DNA of 64,000 bases from Idiomarina sp. (GTDB taxonomy: Bacteria; Pseudomonadota; Gammaproteobacteria; Enterobacterales; Alteromonadaceae), in NCBI GenBank assembly GCA_020831965.1, contig JAFIFP010000013.1, forward strand, positions 33,431 to 97,430, written 5' to 3'. The translations under genes were made by a program, and so were the position numbers. Positions 44,085 through 54,394 of the stretch are shown here, piece by piece. The notes under the pieces were generated by a model. It made no database searches and had not been told where the DNA came from. It saw only the letters and a program-made list of their open reading frames with translations. Position 1 is the stretch's first letter, and each line of letters opens with the position of its first letter.

Positions 44085-44732
44085 TTAGTACAAGCCGTTA
44101 ATGTACTGAGACAGAATCTCAATATCGCGGTCTGTTAAGCGAACAGCGATGTCACGCATCATTCCACTTGGGTCATTTGCCCGCTCACCGCTACGGAAAG
44201 CACGTAGCTGCTCCGCAGTGTATTGAGCGTGTTGACCGCTCAGCAATGGGAACGCTGCCAAGCTCATACCGTTACCACGAGGACCATGGCACGCCGCACA
44301 AGCGGTAATACCACGATCTACGTCACCACCTAGAAACAAGCGCTGAGCCTCTGCAATAATCTCTTCTGGTGCGCTACCCACTTCATTCTCTTGGGCTGCA
44401 TAGAACGCGGCTAAGTCCATCATGTCTTGGTCAGTCAGGTTAGCTACCTGATCAGCCATCAGCATGTTGTAACGACCACGCTCGCCATTCGTTTCCACGC
44501 CCGTCCGATAATCTACGAGCTGTTTAAATAGGTAGCGCTGCCCTTGCCCTGCAATATTAGGGAAGTCGCCAACTGGACTATTACCAGTTGGACCATGGCA
44601 GGCGGCACAAGTCTGAGACTTTTGCTGACCCGCTTCTGGGTCACCTACCAGGCGTTCGACAGTTTCAGCGGCTACAACTGACGCTTGGCCTGCGAAAAAT
44701 ACCATACCAAGTAAAATCGCGATTTTTTTCAT
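44085..44732 (-). CDS. Cytochrome c4 (diheme)
   Basis: 215 aa. Start at 44732 (MKKIAILLG) with an AGAAGAGA ribosome-binding region; the six-codon extension upstream adds nothing. Signal peptide to about residue 23. Two CAACH heme-binding motifs, about 95 residues apart, plus the two distal Met ligands in YNMLMADQ- and GMMRDIA-like segments: the two-domain cytochrome c4 layout. A periplasmic electron carrier to cytochrome oxidases (cbb3 type in related bacteria). It is divergent from engB, the same neighbourhood as in many gammaproteobacteria. Confidence 0.93.
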   Translation of the reverse strand: MKKIAILLGMVFFAGQASVVAAETVERLVGDPEAGQQKSQTCAACHGPTGNSPVGDFPNIAGQGQRYLFKQLVDYRTGVETNGERGRYNMLMADQVANLTDQDMMDLAAFYAAQENEVGSAPEEIIAEAQRLFLGGDVDRGITACAACHGPRGNGMSLAAFPLLSGQHAQYTAEQLRAFRSGERANDPSGMMRDIAVRLTDRDIEILSQYINGLY

Positions 44733-44915
44733 GATTTCTCTTCTCTGCATTCGGTCGGGTAAAAACCCGGAACATCAAGTCGCTCTGCAAAATACCGATG
44801 TTATTTTACACGAAACTCAAGCGGATGAAACGCCTCTTTGATCACCAGAGTTGGCGCTTACCCCGATATCCGTCATAATGTGCAGCGTTCCCGCAGTAAG
44901 TTCAGGACATTCAGC

Positions 44916-45560
44916 ATGACATCTAGCACGTTAGAGCCCGTAAAGTTTCAACAAGCGCACTTTGTCACAAGCGCCCCAAGTATCCGCCACCTATCTGCGG
45001 ATGAGGGCCTTGAAGTAGCCTTTGCCGGTCGCTCAAACGCGGGAAAATCCAGTGCACTCAATACGCTAACGCGGCAGAACAGCCTCGCTCGTACTAGTAA
45101 AACTCCTGGACGTACCCAACAGATCAATATTTTTGGCCTCGATCAACAACGTCGCTTAGTCGACTTACCCGGGTATGGCTTCGCAAAAGTCCCAATTGCC
45201 ATGAAAGAAGCTTGGCAGAAGTCTTTGTCTGAGTATTTACAGCAACGTAAGTGCTTACGAGGCTTAGTGGTACTAATGGATATTCGTCATCCATTTCGCG
45301 ATGCGGACCAAGAGCTCATTCATTGGGCAGTCGCAAGTAACATTCCAGTGCTTGCGGTGCTCACAAAGGCCGACAAGCTAAAAAGCGGCGCACGCAAGGA
45401 AACGATGATGAAAGCCCAAGAAGCGGTCCCAGCTTTTGGTGGCGACGTTGAAGTGATTGCGTTCTCCAGCCTTAAGAAAACGGGCTTACCTGATCTCGAA
45501 CGAGTTCTTCAGAATTGGTTTGCAGCCCCACTTGTTGGCGATGCCAACAGCGATGACTGA
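44916..45560 (+). CDS. engB: Ribosome-biogenesis GTPase EngB (YihA/YsxC)
   Basis: 214 aa. Start at 44916 gives the normal family length; the longer in-frame ORF begins in the intergenic region. GTPase motifs: G1 GRSNAGKSS (near residue 38), G2 Thr in SKTPGRTQ, G3 DLPGYG (near 84) and G4 TKAD (near 152). It is an essential 50S assembly factor. Its stop overlaps the start of the EamA gene (ATGACTGA). Confidence 0.95.
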   Translation: MTSSTLEPVKFQQAHFVTSAPSIRHLSADEGLEVAFAGRSNAGKSSALNTLTRQNSLARTSKTPGRTQQINIFGLDQQRRLVDLPGYGFAKVPIAMKEAWQKSLSEYLQQRKCLRGLVVLMDIRHPFRDADQELIHWAVASNIPVLAVLTKADKLKSGARKETMMKAQEAVPAFGGDVEVIAFSSLKKTGLPDLERVLQNWFAAPLVGDANSDD

Positions 45561-46473
45561 GCAATACCCACTCCTCACTTGGGCTAAACTTTTTCTCCTC
45601 GCACTCGTTTGGGGCAGTAGCTTTTGGCTAATTAAACAAGGCCTAACAACCTTTACTCCGGTGGAAGTAGCTGCGGTTCGTTTGGCTGCAGCGGCAGCAA
45701 TTCTAGCTCCCTTTGCTCTGTTGCGCATTCGCCGCGTTAAGCGGCATCAGTGGCCTGTGCTTCTGTCCGTGGGTATGACCGGAAGCTTGTTGCCAGCCTT
45801 CCTATTTGCGTTGGCGCAAACTCAAATTGACAGCGGTGTGACCGGCGCGCTTAACGCACTGACACCATTGTTTACCCTCATTATTGGCGCTTTTATCTTC
45901 AAACAAGCGGTAACAAAGCGCACTGCCCTCGGCCTCTTTGTGGGTTTCACTGGCACGCTGCTATTGGTACTCATGAATGCAAGCGGCGCGCTGACACTTA
46001 ATGGTTATGCGCTGTTTGTGGTCATCGCAACCTTCTGCTACGGCGTCAATGTGAACCTCATCAAAACCTATCTGCCTGACCAAAGTCCGCTAACCATCAC
46101 AGGCGTCTCGCTACTCTTGGTGCTACCGGTCGCCATTTGGTATTTGCTAGGTCCAGGGGAAGTTGGGGCGCAATTAATCTCGCCCGAAGCCTGGGCATCA
46201 TTAATTGCCGTAATCGTGCTTGGTGTCGTGGGCACCGCACTGGCACTTATTTTGTTTAATCACTTGGTGCAAGTGGCCAGCACGGTGTTCGCAAGCTCGG
46301 TGACGTACTTAATTCCACTCGTTGCAATGTTGCTCGGAACTCTTGATGGCGAATTGATTGGTCGCTATCAGGTGATGGGAATGGGATTAATTTTGCTGGG
46401 CGTGTGGCTCGCCAATCGGAAAGCCCCCTCGCCGACTGACGCGATTCGAGCACAGGTAGAACGAGACACCTGA
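45553..46473 (+). CDS. EamA/DMT-family transporter
   Basis: 306 aa, ten membrane segments in two EamA repeats ([29 protein letters not shown] at the start of repeat 1; [30 protein letters not shown] in repeat 2). Family members export metabolites or amino acids; the substrate is unknown. The start at 45553 overlaps the engB stop; ATG 45541 is an in-frame alternative. Both lack a strong ribosome-binding site, so coupling to engB translation is likely. The gene is inserted between engB and polA, where E. coli has Spot 42 RNA. Confidence 0.88.
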   Translation: MTEQYPLLTWAKLFLLALVWGSSFWLIKQGLTTFTPVEVAAVRLAAAAAILAPFALLRIRRVKRHQWPVLLSVGMTGSLLPAFLFALAQTQIDSGVTGALNALTPLFTLIIGAFIFKQAVTKRTALGLFVGFTGTLLLVLMNASGALTLNGYALFVVIATFCYGVNVNLIKTYLPDQSPLTITGVSLLLVLPVAIWYLLGPGEVGAQLISPEAWASLIAVIVLGVVGTALALILFNHLVQVASTVFASSVTYLIPLVAMLLGTLDGELIGRYQVMGMGLILLGVWLANRKAPSPTDAIRAQVERDT

Positions 46474-46488
46474 ACGAGAGCGAGGCAG

Positions 46489-49269
46489 TTAATGTGCCTC
46501 GTCCCAGTTCTCACCCACACCGGCTTCAGCGATTAAGGGCACATCCAATTGCGCCGCCGCTTCCATCACCCTGCACAACTCCGCCACATGGCTATCCAAG
46601 CAATCTTCGCGAATTTCAAATACCAATTCATCGTGTACCTGCATGGTCATGTACACTTCACCCGATCCGGGCTCCGTATGCAGCCATTCATTCACGTCGA
46701 TCATGGCCTTTTTCATAATATCGGCTGCTGATCCCTGCATAGGCGCGTTAATCGCAGCGCGTTCTGCTGCCTTTCTGCGCCCGGCGTGACGTGCTTTGAT
46801 CTCAGGCAGGTAAAGCCGACGCCCAAATAGCGTCTCAACATAGCCATGTTCAGCAGCCTGCTTCCGCGTTCGCTCCATATAGCCGAGGACGCCTGGGAAA
46901 CGCTCGAAGTAGATATCCATGTAGAGCTGCGCATCTTTCTGCGCAATGCCCAGCTGGCGCGCTAGGCCAAATGCAGACATGCCATAGATTAGACCGAAGT
47001 TGACGGCCTTGGCTCGCCGTCGCTGCTCGTCGGTGACGCTCTCAAGCGAGGCGCCAAACACCTCGGCCGCCGTCGCACGGTGAATATCGCGTCCTCGTGC
47101 AAAGGCCTCAAGTAATCCTTCCGATTGGGACAGATGTGCCATGATGCGCAGTTCAATTTGACTGTAATCGATAGCAACTACCTTATAACCTTCTGGTGCA
47201 ATAAAAGCTTGGCGCACCCGGCGACCTTCAGCATTGCGAATCGGAATGTTTTGTAAGTTAGGGTCGCTTGACGACAAGCGCCCCGTCGCAGTGACCGCTT
47301 GATGATATGAGGTGTGAATTCGACCCGACCGCCCATTTACCATGCGTGGAAGCTTATCGGTATAGGTGGATTTCAGTTTTGCCATGCCTCGGTGACGTAA
47401 AATGAGATCTGGCAAAGGGTAATCAAGTGCCAACTCTTGGAGTACGTCTTCGGCCGTTGAAGGAGCTCCTTTGGGCGTTTTCTTCTTCACCGGTATGCCC
47501 AACTGCTCGAAGAGAATATGCTGGAGTTGCTTTGGCGAATTCAAGTTAAAAGGTTCGCCCGCAATGGCAAAGGACTCTTGCTCAATTTCTTTCAGCGAAA
47601 TCTCAAGCTCTTGGCTTTGTTTGGCTAATCGGTCCGCTTGGATCAATACGCCCCGGCGCTCCATCATGCCTAGAATTGGCACTAAGGGGATCTCGAGTTC
47701 GGTAAGTACCGACTTCAAGCCCTTATGTTCAGACACTTTCGGCCAAAGTACTTCATGCAAACGCAGTGTCACATCCGCGTCTTCTGCGGCGTAAGCAGCC
47801 GCATCGGCGATAGGCACTTCATCAAAGCGCTTTTGCTTCGTACCCTTACCCGCGACCGCTTCATAACTAATGGGTTTATGGCCCAAGTAGGTGAGACTTA
47901 AGGTGTCCATGTCGTGACGCGAACTGACACTATTGAGCACGTAACTAGCGAGCATGGTGTCATTCAAAATGCCACGAAGACGAATATCGTAGTTCCGCAA
48001 CACATGGAGGTCATACTTAAGATTCTGACCAATCTTCTTGGGTTCATGATCTTCAAAAAGCGGTTTGAGTGTTGCTAGCACAAAGTCACGATCGAGCTGC
48101 TTCGGGCCGTCCAAATCTTGATGTGCCACGGGAATATAGCAAGCGTCGCCAGGCCCGGTCGCGAAGGACAAACCGACTAACTCTGCATTCATATAATTCA
48201 GGCTGGTGGTTTCCGTATCAAAAGCATAGTACGGCGCTTTGTTGAGCCGACTCAGCCAGTTCTGCAACTGCTCTTCGGTGGTAACAACTTCATAGTGCTC
48301 AGTATCAATCGTCGATTGTGGCGCGTCTTCAGCCACTGCAGCACGCTCATCAGAAGTATCGGCTGCATGTTCAGGGGCGTCACTCCCTTGCTCAAGCAGT
48401 TCAGCAAGCCAACGACGGAACTCACACTTCTTATACAGTGCAATCAGCGCTTCATGATCAGCGGGCTGCACATGCAATTGATCAGGTTTCAGCTCCATGC
48501 TCACATCGAGCTTAATGGTCGCCAGCTCACGCGACAGCTTGAGCTGTTCCACATTATCGCGGATTTTCTGAGGTAAGGTTTTAGCTCCTCGGAAGTCGAG
48601 TGTTGCCACTTGGTCGGGGTCAGCTAACATTGCATCGATACTGCCCACACCTGCGAGTAGCTTCTGCGCGGTTTTCTCGCCCACACCCGGTAATCCAGGG
48701 ATATTGTCTGAGCTATCTCCCATAAGCGCCAAGAAGTCGATAATTTGCTCCGGACGTACCCCAAATTTATCCATCACTGAGTCATGGCGCAGCACCGTGT
48801 CGGTCATGGTGTTCATCAGCGTGACATGATCATCGACAAGTTGAGCCATGTCCTTGTCACCCGTGCTGATCAAGGTGTGACGGCCCTCTGCCGAAGCTTG
48901 CACCGCCAGTGTCCCAATGACATCATCGGCTTCAACACCATCAATCACCACAAGCGGAAGACCCATTGCTCGAATAATGTCGTGCAAGGGTTCAATTTGT
49001 TCGCGCAAATCATCCGGCATCGGTGGCCGATTCGCTTTATATTCGGCATAGAGGTCGTTTCGGAAGGTCTTCCCCTTTGCGTCAAACACCACGGCCATGT
49101 GAGTCGGTTTGAACTTGCTCATCAAACTTCTGAGCATATTCACCACACCATAAATGGCACCCGTCGGCTCACCCGCAGAATTGGTTAAATGAGGCGGCGC
49201 ATGATAGGCACGAAACAAATAAGAGGAGCCGTCGACAAGGATAAAAGGTTGCTTTGGGAGCTCGGTCAT
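46489..49269 (-). CDS. polA: DNA polymerase I
   Basis: 926 aa. Start at 49269 gives [24 protein letters not shown], the normal PolA N-terminus; a seven-residue extension in frame is not needed. The 5' nuclease domain (1-300) has the acidic metal sites ([35 protein letters not shown]). The 3'-5' exonuclease domain (about 320-510) keeps FDTETTSL, so proofreading looks intact. The polymerase domain has motif [15 protein letters not shown], motif [22 protein letters not shown] and motif [11 protein letters not shown]. It works in repair and Okazaki-fragment processing. A perfect DnaA box lies 94 bp upstream of the start. Confidence 0.97.
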   Translation of the reverse strand: MTELPKQPFILVDGSSYLFRAYHAPPHLTNSAGEPTGAIYGVVNMLRSLMSKFKPTHMAVVFDAKGKTFRNDLYAEYKANRPPMPDDLREQIEPLHDIIRAMGLPLVVIDGVEADDVIGTLAVQASAEGRHTLISTGDKDMAQLVDDHVTLMNTMTDTVLRHDSVMDKFGVRPEQIIDFLALMGDSSDNIPGLPGVGEKTAQKLLAGVGSIDAMLADPDQVATLDFRGAKTLPQKIRDNVEQLKLSRELATIKLDVSMELKPDQLHVQPADHEALIALYKKCEFRRWLAELLEQGSDAPEHAADTSDERAAVAEDAPQSTIDTEHYEVVTTEEQLQNWLSRLNKAPYYAFDTETTSLNYMNAELVGLSFATGPGDACYIPVAHQDLDGPKQLDRDFVLATLKPLFEDHEPKKIGQNLKYDLHVLRNYDIRLRGILNDTMLASYVLNSVSSRHDMDTLSLTYLGHKPISYEAVAGKGTKQKRFDEVPIADAAAYAAEDADVTLRLHEVLWPKVSEHKGLKSVLTELEIPLVPILGMMERRGVLIQADRLAKQSQELEISLKEIEQESFAIAGEPFNLNSPKQLQHILFEQLGIPVKKKTPKGAPSTAEDVLQELALDYPLPDLILRHRGMAKLKSTYTDKLPRMVNGRSGRIHTSYHQAVTATGRLSSSDPNLQNIPIRNAEGRRVRQAFIAPEGYKVVAIDYSQIELRIMAHLSQSEGLLEAFARGRDIHRATAAEVFGASLESVTDEQRRRAKAVNFGLIYGMSAFGLARQLGIAQKDAQLYMDIYFERFPGVLGYMERTRKQAAEHGYVETLFGRRLYLPEIKARHAGRRKAAERAAINAPMQGSAADIMKKAMIDVNEWLHTEPGSGEVYMTMQVHDELVFEIREDCLDSHVAELCRVMEAAAQLDVPLIAEAGVGENWDEAH

Positions 49270-49362
49270 AACGTATCCAGACAGAATCAATCACTAAAGA
49301 CGTAGCATGCCACATGTGGCTCAAATGCACCACGAGGAAGGACTTGTAAGGGGCTGAAAAAC

Positions 49363-49371
49363 TGTGGATAA
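49363..49371. promoter_or_regulatory. DnaA box upstream of polA
   Basis: TGTGGATAA is the exact reverse complement of the consensus DnaA box TTATCCACA. It lies 94 bp before the polA start. DnaA has been reported to stimulate polA expression in E. coli, so a regulatory site is plausible. A single box does not make an origin. Confidence 0.55.
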
Positions 49372-49393
49372 GTCTGTGAATTAAAGATCTATT

Positions 49394-49620
49394 CTGCCGT
49401 GAGTCAGAGCGATTCTGACAGCAGCATCAACTAGATAAGTTGTTGTAATTACGGGATAAAACAGAATATTCCCGGAAAGCTTTGTTATGTTTTTATGCTC
49501 GGTGCCGGCTGTGGAAACTCTTGCGGATTTTGTTATTCTTAAACCCATGAGGTGGGTTTCAACCGGTGGAACAGAGTACCATAACCACAGCCGCGATCCA
49601 GTCCCGATCGTTATTTTTTT
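49394..49620 (+). ncRNA. Candidate structured RNA or leader upstream of elbB
   Basis: This 377-bp divergent region between polA and elbB contains dense nested inverted repeats. Hairpin 1: GTCAGA/TCTGAC (49403-49419) inside CTGC/GCAG. Hairpin 2: CGGGA/TCCCG (49453-49475). A nested fold: CGGCTGTGG/CCACAGCCG (49506-49514 with 49585-49593), then ACTCT/AGAGT, then CGG/CCG, around AAACCCA-TGAGG-TGGGTTT (49541-49559). A weaker hairpin CGATC/GATCG (49595-49610) leads into TTATTTTTTT on the plus strand, a terminator-like end 48 bp before the elbB start. It could be a trans-acting sRNA or an elbB leader/attenuator. No family was recognised, and no clear promoter was found. Confidence 0.45.
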
Positions 49621-49668
49621 AACAATTTTTTGATAGTTTTTTCGCTGTTTTTAGAAGAGGTTTTTATT

Positions 49669-50322
49669 ATGAAAAAAATTGCCGTTTTATTAAGTGGTTG
49701 CGGAGTCTTCGATGGAAGTGAAATTTACGAGACCGTCATCACCTTGCTCGCCGTTGAACGAAATGGAGCGACCTATCAATGCTTCGCTCCTGCGATCGAT
49801 CAATTGCATGTGATCGATCATACCGCTGGAGAAGCCACCACAGAAAAACGCAATGTCCTCGTTGAGGCGGCTCGATTGGCTCGCGGCGAAATTAAACCCT
49901 GCGCGGAACTGAACGTTAACGAATTTGATGCCCTGCTGATTCCTGGCGGCTTTGGTGCGGCGAAGAACTTCTCTGATTTTGCTGTGAATGGACAGCAAGC
50001 CAAGGTTGAGCCCTCGGTACTCGAATTCTGTAAAGCATTTGCCAGTGCCAAGAAACCTGCTGGGTATATGTGTATCGCCCCCAATTTACTGCCTTTCGTG
50101 TATGGCCAGGGCGTACGTTTAACTATTGGTAATGACAAGGAGACGGCACAGGCGTTGGAAGCATTGGGCGCGGTCCATGTAAATTGCGCCGTTGACGATA
50201 TCGTCATCGACGAGCCGAACAACCTTGTAACCACGCCGGCATACATGCTTGCGACCCGCATAAATGAAGCGGCCACCGGCATCGAAATGCTGGTGGCCGA
50301 AGTCATTCGTCGTTGTGAGTAA
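49669..50322 (+). CDS. elbB: DJ-1/PfpI-family glyoxalase ElbB
   Basis: 217 aa. Start at 49669 (MKKIAVLLSGCGVFDGSEIYE) with AGAGG upstream; this matches ElbB length. The nucleophile-elbow Cys is in AGYMCIAP (near residue 138) and the conserved Glu/Cys region IPGGFGAAKNFSDFA is near 100. E. coli ElbB shows glyoxalase III-like activity and affects isoprenoid production. The start is preceded by a long structured leader. No operon partner. Confidence 0.93.
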   Translation: MKKIAVLLSGCGVFDGSEIYETVITLLAVERNGATYQCFAPAIDQLHVIDHTAGEATTEKRNVLVEAARLARGEIKPCAELNVNEFDALLIPGGFGAAKNFSDFAVNGQQAKVEPSVLEFCKAFASAKKPAGYMCIAPNLLPFVYGQGVRLTIGNDKETAQALEALGAVHVNCAVDDIVIDEPNNLVTTPAYMLATRINEAATGIEMLVAEVIRRCE

Positions 50323-50356
50323 CCGCTCGACTGGCAACTCACGCAAAGCCAAAGGT

Positions 50357-51601
50357 TTACAGACCAGCGGGTAAGTCTTCTAACACTTGCCCGTTCAAGG
50401 TGACTTGTTCGTTCTGATATTCCAAGACCCAAGGGAGTGGGTCTGCTGAAATACTCGACAAGAACACTTGCGCCAGCATCGGCAACTCCTGAATGTCTAC
50501 ACGCACAGCGAACGAGTTAAACCACTGAGCTATGGCTTCGTCAAACGGACCTTCCGGCATGTCCTCAGTGGCTCTGAGGGTCAAGGAGGTGCGCAAAGTA
50601 CCAATATCGTCCACGCGCGCGTGTAGGTCGTCAATGTTGAAGTAAAGGTCGCGCGTTAACATTTGACGGGTCAACGGCTCAAGTTGCTCGTTCAAACCCG
50701 CGAGCCAAGCATCCAAAGATTCTGCATCCTCGACATTCGGCATGCCACTGAACGCTTCTTGATGCTGCTTTTGAATGCTCTGTATCACCGACGCATCAAC
50801 GCCACCAGCAGTCATACGCGTACTCATATCGCCATTCACTAACGCACTGCGAATATGAGGTAAGTCCAGGGTCATCTCGCTCGTCAGGCGTTCATTCTCT
50901 CGCACCACAGTGGCGGTGGTACTGCGCACATTCTTAACCTCGGCGGCTAGATCTGGAATTTTCAAGCTAGCTAACTCGAATAACAGGTGTTGCTCTTCGA
51001 CCTCGCGTTGCCCTCGATACTGATTCGTAGCACGCATAATGAGACCTTCCATGCTCAGCTGCTCACCGGCATCGCTATACACACGAATGTTCGGAAGGTT
51101 GAATTCCAAATGTTCCTGATCCCCAGCAAACACTGAAGTGATAGTCACGCGCTCAGACTGCAACGAAACGCCATCGTACTCAAAGTCTTGAGCCTTAATG
51201 GAGGTGGTAAATGTCGCGCCACGCAGACTCACAATGCCTTCAATCTCAACTTCTTCGGCCATGCGATTCAAAATCTCTTCATGATCACCGGAAAACGCGA
51301 GATCCATTTCAACACGGGATCGCAAAAATCCATGTCGAAAGACAATGTTCTGCTCAAGGCTCATATCAGGCTCGAAAACATCTGGAATACCCAGCAACAT
51401 GCGCGTGCTAATCACAGCTTCTGACTTGAACATTCCCTGCGATTTCCACTCCAAGGAAGAAGTTAGCATCGGAAAACCGTCGATATTTGCGTTCTCAATC
51501 AGCTCTTCAGTAAAGGAGTGCACTTGGCGGCTGGTTTGTGAAACGCCGATACCCCAAGCAACTAATGCAACGACAACACCGCCGATAATGATCTTCTTCA
51601 T
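50357..51601 (-). CDS. DUF945 (YdgA-like) protein
   Basis: 414 aa. One N-terminal membrane segment (residues 3-20) is followed by a long beta-rich soluble domain. The N-terminal block SLEWKSQGMFKSEAVI and the repeat-like beta stretches are typical of DUF945/YdgA. The protein is expected to be anchored in the inner membrane and face the periplasm. Function is unknown. It lies 16 bp after the TetR gene on the same strand, so the two may be co-transcribed, and it may be a target of that regulator. Confidence 0.85.
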   Translation of the reverse strand: MKKIIIGGVVVALVAWGIGVSQTSRQVHSFTEELIENANIDGFPMLTSSLEWKSQGMFKSEAVISTRMLLGIPDVFEPDMSLEQNIVFRHGFLRSRVEMDLAFSGDHEEILNRMAEEVEIEGIVSLRGATFTTSIKAQDFEYDGVSLQSERVTITSVFAGDQEHLEFNLPNIRVYSDAGEQLSMEGLIMRATNQYRGQREVEEQHLLFELASLKIPDLAAEVKNVRSTTATVVRENERLTSEMTLDLPHIRSALVNGDMSTRMTAGGVDASVIQSIQKQHQEAFSGMPNVEDAESLDAWLAGLNEQLEPLTRQMLTRDLYFNIDDLHARVDDIGTLRTSLTLRATEDMPEGPFDEAIAQWFNSFAVRVDIQELPMLAQVFLSSISADPLPWVLEYQNEQVTLNGQVLEDLPAGL

Positions 51602-51617
51602 TCTATTTCCTTATATA

Positions 51618-52382
51618 TTAACGATTTGGCGGACGCTGAAACCAACGTTGCAGCACCCCACTTTTTTGCGGTTCATCCGTGTCCCGAATGAAAAAACCAC
51701 CCCAGAGCTGCATCAAGCCTTGTTGCGCCATGGGTAAAAACTCCGGCTGCAAACCACTTAATCCAGGCCCTTTGAGCAAAGACTTAATACTTACTGGCGG
51801 ATTGGACACTTGCCATGTCCCAAGCAAATAAGCATATGTTTGTATCAAAAGACGTTGTGCTTCGTCCACTGTTGATTCTGAAAAGCCGGCCGTTTGCACG
51901 ATAGCACGAGCCGTTGCACGGTAATCTTGTGCAAGCTTGGTTTTATGCGATAACAAATCTTTCTTATCAATATGCGGCTCAAGTTGCAGGTGCCCTAAGC
52001 TCACTAACATCCATAAGTGTGGAAGCTTTTTTTGATAACACATCAAGGCGTCCAGCACCCCATCACGTGCGTCACCACGAATAAACCGAAGGTGTTGCCG
52101 AATTTCACTCAGCCACTCATGTAACTGACTTTCGAGCAACGACATATAAATGGCTTCTTTACTGTCGAAGTATATGTAGGCCGTTCCTTTGGCAACACCC
52201 GCCTTCGCCGCAATAGCGCTAACCGTTGGCAAGGTGCCCTGGCGTGAGAGTAACAACTCGAGCGCGGCATCTAACAAGCTCTCGCGGCGTAAATCTTTCT
52301 CTTTCGCTGTCCGTGCGCGCTTTTTGCCATTTAGGGCGCTATCTGTGTTCAGCTGTTCCACGGTAACCGACCTCTCATTCAT
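51618..52382 (-). CDS. TetR/AcrR-family transcriptional regulator
   Basis: 254 aa with the ATG 52382 start; a GTG start four codons earlier is also possible, and neither has an ideal ribosome-binding site. Residues about 32-78 hold the TetR helix-turn-helix: RRESLLDAALELLLSRQG, then PTVSAIAAKAGVAKGTAYIYFDSKEAIY. The ligand domain is unlike any I recognise, so the inducer is unknown. Neighbours on the same strand are the SLC13-type transporter upstream and DUF945 downstream, which are candidate targets. Confidence 0.9.
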   Translation of the reverse strand: MNERSVTVEQLNTDSALNGKKRARTAKEKDLRRESLLDAALELLLSRQGTLPTVSAIAAKAGVAKGTAYIYFDSKEAIYMSLLESQLHEWLSEIRQHLRFIRGDARDGVLDALMCYQKKLPHLWMLVSLGHLQLEPHIDKKDLLSHKTKLAQDYRATARAIVQTAGFSESTVDEAQRLLIQTYAYLLGTWQVSNPPVSIKSLLKGPGLSGLQPEFLPMAQQGLMQLWGGFFIRDTDEPQKSGVLQRWFQRPPNR

Positions 52383-52399
52383 TCCTACATTCACTCAAT

Positions 52400-54394
52400 T
52401 TACAAAGGCCATACGATTGGCAAGAGTACCAAGGCGATGGCAATAACAATCACCTCAAGTGGTAACCCTAGTTTCCAATAATCACCAAACCTAAACCCAC
52501 CAGGTCCCAAAATTAGCGTGTTATTCTGGTGTCCAATGGGCGTCAAAAAGGCACATGACGCCCCTACCGCGACGCCCATCAGATAGGCGTCAGGATTTAC
52601 ACCCAACTGCTGAGCCGCACTTAATGCTATAGGACACATGACGGCGGCAGTCGCCGCATTATTCATAAAGTCAGACAAGGTCATGGACAATATGAGAATG
52701 AGCGCCAATGCAATTAGAGTATGCCCTTGGGCGACATATTCCAATAAGCCATTTGCTAACCAGTCGGCAGCGCCAGTAGTGGACATGGCTCCCGCAACAG
52801 GAATGAGCGCCGCTAGCAACACCACGACAGACCAATCGATACTCTCGTAGACTTGCCGCAATGGCAGCAAGCGCAAAGCCATAATTGCGACGACGCCAGC
52901 ACCAAAGGATAACGCAGCAGGCATCAAACCAAAGGCCGCACCACCCACTGCAAACAACATGATCAAGGTTGCCAATAGTGCACGACGGCGACTCGGCACT
53001 CGAATTGTGCGCTCGGCAAGCGGCAAACAGCCAAAGTTTGATGCAAAGCTTGCCAGCCGGTCTGGCTCGCCTTGCATGAGTATGACATCCCCCGCGGCGA
53101 TTTTAGTTCTGCGTAACCGCTCAATGGACTGCTTACCACCCCGAGAAATCGCCAACAAGTTTAAGCCATGTCGCGAGCGTAACTTGAGATCCTGTGCGGT
53201 CTGCCCCACCAATCGGGCGTCCGGTAAAACAACCATTTCAACGAGAACAATTTCACTGCTGTCCGACCCGCGAGGCGTTTCTTTTTGTTCCTGTGAAGGG
53301 TCTTTCATGCCAACTTGAAGGCCCCGTAAGGTACGATCACTCGATACGGTCACCCGCCGGTCAAACCATTTACCACCAAACTTGCGCACAGCTTCTGTCG
53401 GCTCAGGCTGCGGTGATGAAGCGCTGCTGTGCTCAGCCCCTCCTTCCGCAAGAGGCTCAACCGACTTCACTTCGCAGAGTTCACTCTCGTCTTCTTTTGC
53501 TGGTCGTACATTTTCGAGTAGACGCAATCCTATCGCTTGCAGCATTTGACTCAGATTCTCAGGCTCAGCCTCGATCATGAGTAAATCACCCGCCTGTAAT
53601 TTCTTATTCCAATGGGGAGTAATGACTCGTTCTCCCTCTCGCACCATGCCGAGTAACTGTGCGTCGGAATCTTCCAGCGCTTTCTCCAGCTCCCAAATAG
53701 TCAGGCCTTCTGCTTTACCCCCTTGCACTACGCGTACTTCAGTTAAGTAGCGCCCAGTGTCGAAGCTATCGGCATCTACTCGCTCTCGCACGGGAACTAA
53801 GCGCCAACCCACTGCTGCGAGGAACAATACCCCGCCCAGTGCGACGGCGGCACCGACTGGAGTAAAGGAAAACATACCAAAGCTTTGTTCGGCATACTCA
53901 GACCGAAAACCGGCAACAATCAAGTTAGGTGGCGTTCCGATCAACGTGGTCATGCCGCCAAGAATGGCACCAAAGGCGACAGGCATCAGCACTTGGCCTG
54001 GAGCGATGCCAAGCCGACTCGCCAGTTGAATGGCAACAGGCATCAATAGCGCCATTGCGCCCACATTATTCATAAATGCAGACATGACCGCCGCCAAACC
54101 TGTTAATGCAGCAATCGTTAGGGTGGGACTACCCTTTTTGGGTGCTAGCCGATGCGCGACCACATCAATTGCCCCCGTACTTTGCAAACTAAAGCTCAGA
54201 ACCAGTACACAGGCCACGGTAATAACAGCCGGATGACTAAAACCATCGAAAGCCACATCGGTCGGTACCACACCCACAAGAACGCAGGCACCTAGGGACA
54301 GTAACGCCACGACATCATGGCGCCATCGCCCCCAAATAAAGAAGACCACAGTAAAAAACAGAACTGCGAGAATTAATCCTTGTGGCAATGTCAT
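52400..54394 (-). CDS. SLC13-type permease with two RCK-C (TrkA-C) domains
   Basis: 664 aa. About 11 membrane segments split into two blocks. The signature SFMNNVGAMALLMPVAIQLASRLGIAPGQVLMPVAFGAILGGMTTLIGTPPN is in the first half and MNNAATAAVMCPIALSAAQQLG in the second. The cytosolic loop between them (about 195-455) has two RCK-C domains (residues about 208-290 and 375-450) joined by an acidic/Ser-rich linker (about 295-370), longer than in most homologues. Members move anions such as sulfate or dicarboxylates; the RCK-C domains suggest gating by a bound ligand. The start overlaps the aroE stop by 4 bp (ATGA). Confidence 0.88.
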   Translation of the reverse strand: MTLPQGLILAVLFFTVVFFIWGRWRHDVVALLSLGACVLVGVVPTDVAFDGFSHPAVITVACVLVLSFSLQSTGAIDVVAHRLAPKKGSPTLTIAALTGLAAVMSAFMNNVGAMALLMPVAIQLASRLGIAPGQVLMPVAFGAILGGMTTLIGTPPNLIVAGFRSEYAEQSFGMFSFTPVGAAVALGGVLFLAAVGWRLVPVRERVDADSFDTGRYLTEVRVVQGGKAEGLTIWELEKALEDSDAQLLGMVREGERVITPHWNKKLQAGDLLMIEAEPENLSQMLQAIGLRLLENVRPAKEDESELCEVKSVEPLAEGGAEHSSASSPQPEPTEAVRKFGGKWFDRRVTVSSDRTLRGLQVGMKDPSQEQKETPRGSDSSEIVLVEMVVLPDARLVGQTAQDLKLRSRHGLNLLAISRGGKQSIERLRRTKIAAGDVILMQGEPDRLASFASNFGCLPLAERTIRVPSRRRALLATLIMLFAVGGAAFGLMPAALSFGAGVVAIMALRLLPLRQVYESIDWSVVVLLAALIPVAGAMSTTGAADWLANGLLEYVAQGHTLIALALILILSMTLSDFMNNAATAAVMCPIALSAAQQLGVNPDAYLMGVAVGASCAFLTPIGHQNNTLILGPGGFRFGDYWKLGLPLEVIVIAIALVLLPIVWPL

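Noticed and set aside
44733-46488. A Spot 42 (spf) RNA gene near engB and polA, as in E. coli
   Set aside because: Only 15 bp separate the EamA gene from polA, and the cytochrome c4-engB gap has no sequence resembling Spot 42 and no terminator.
49291-49668. A replication origin in the A+T-rich region before elbB
   Set aside because: Only one DnaA box is present and there are no repeated 13-mers or neighbouring dnaA/gidA-type genes.
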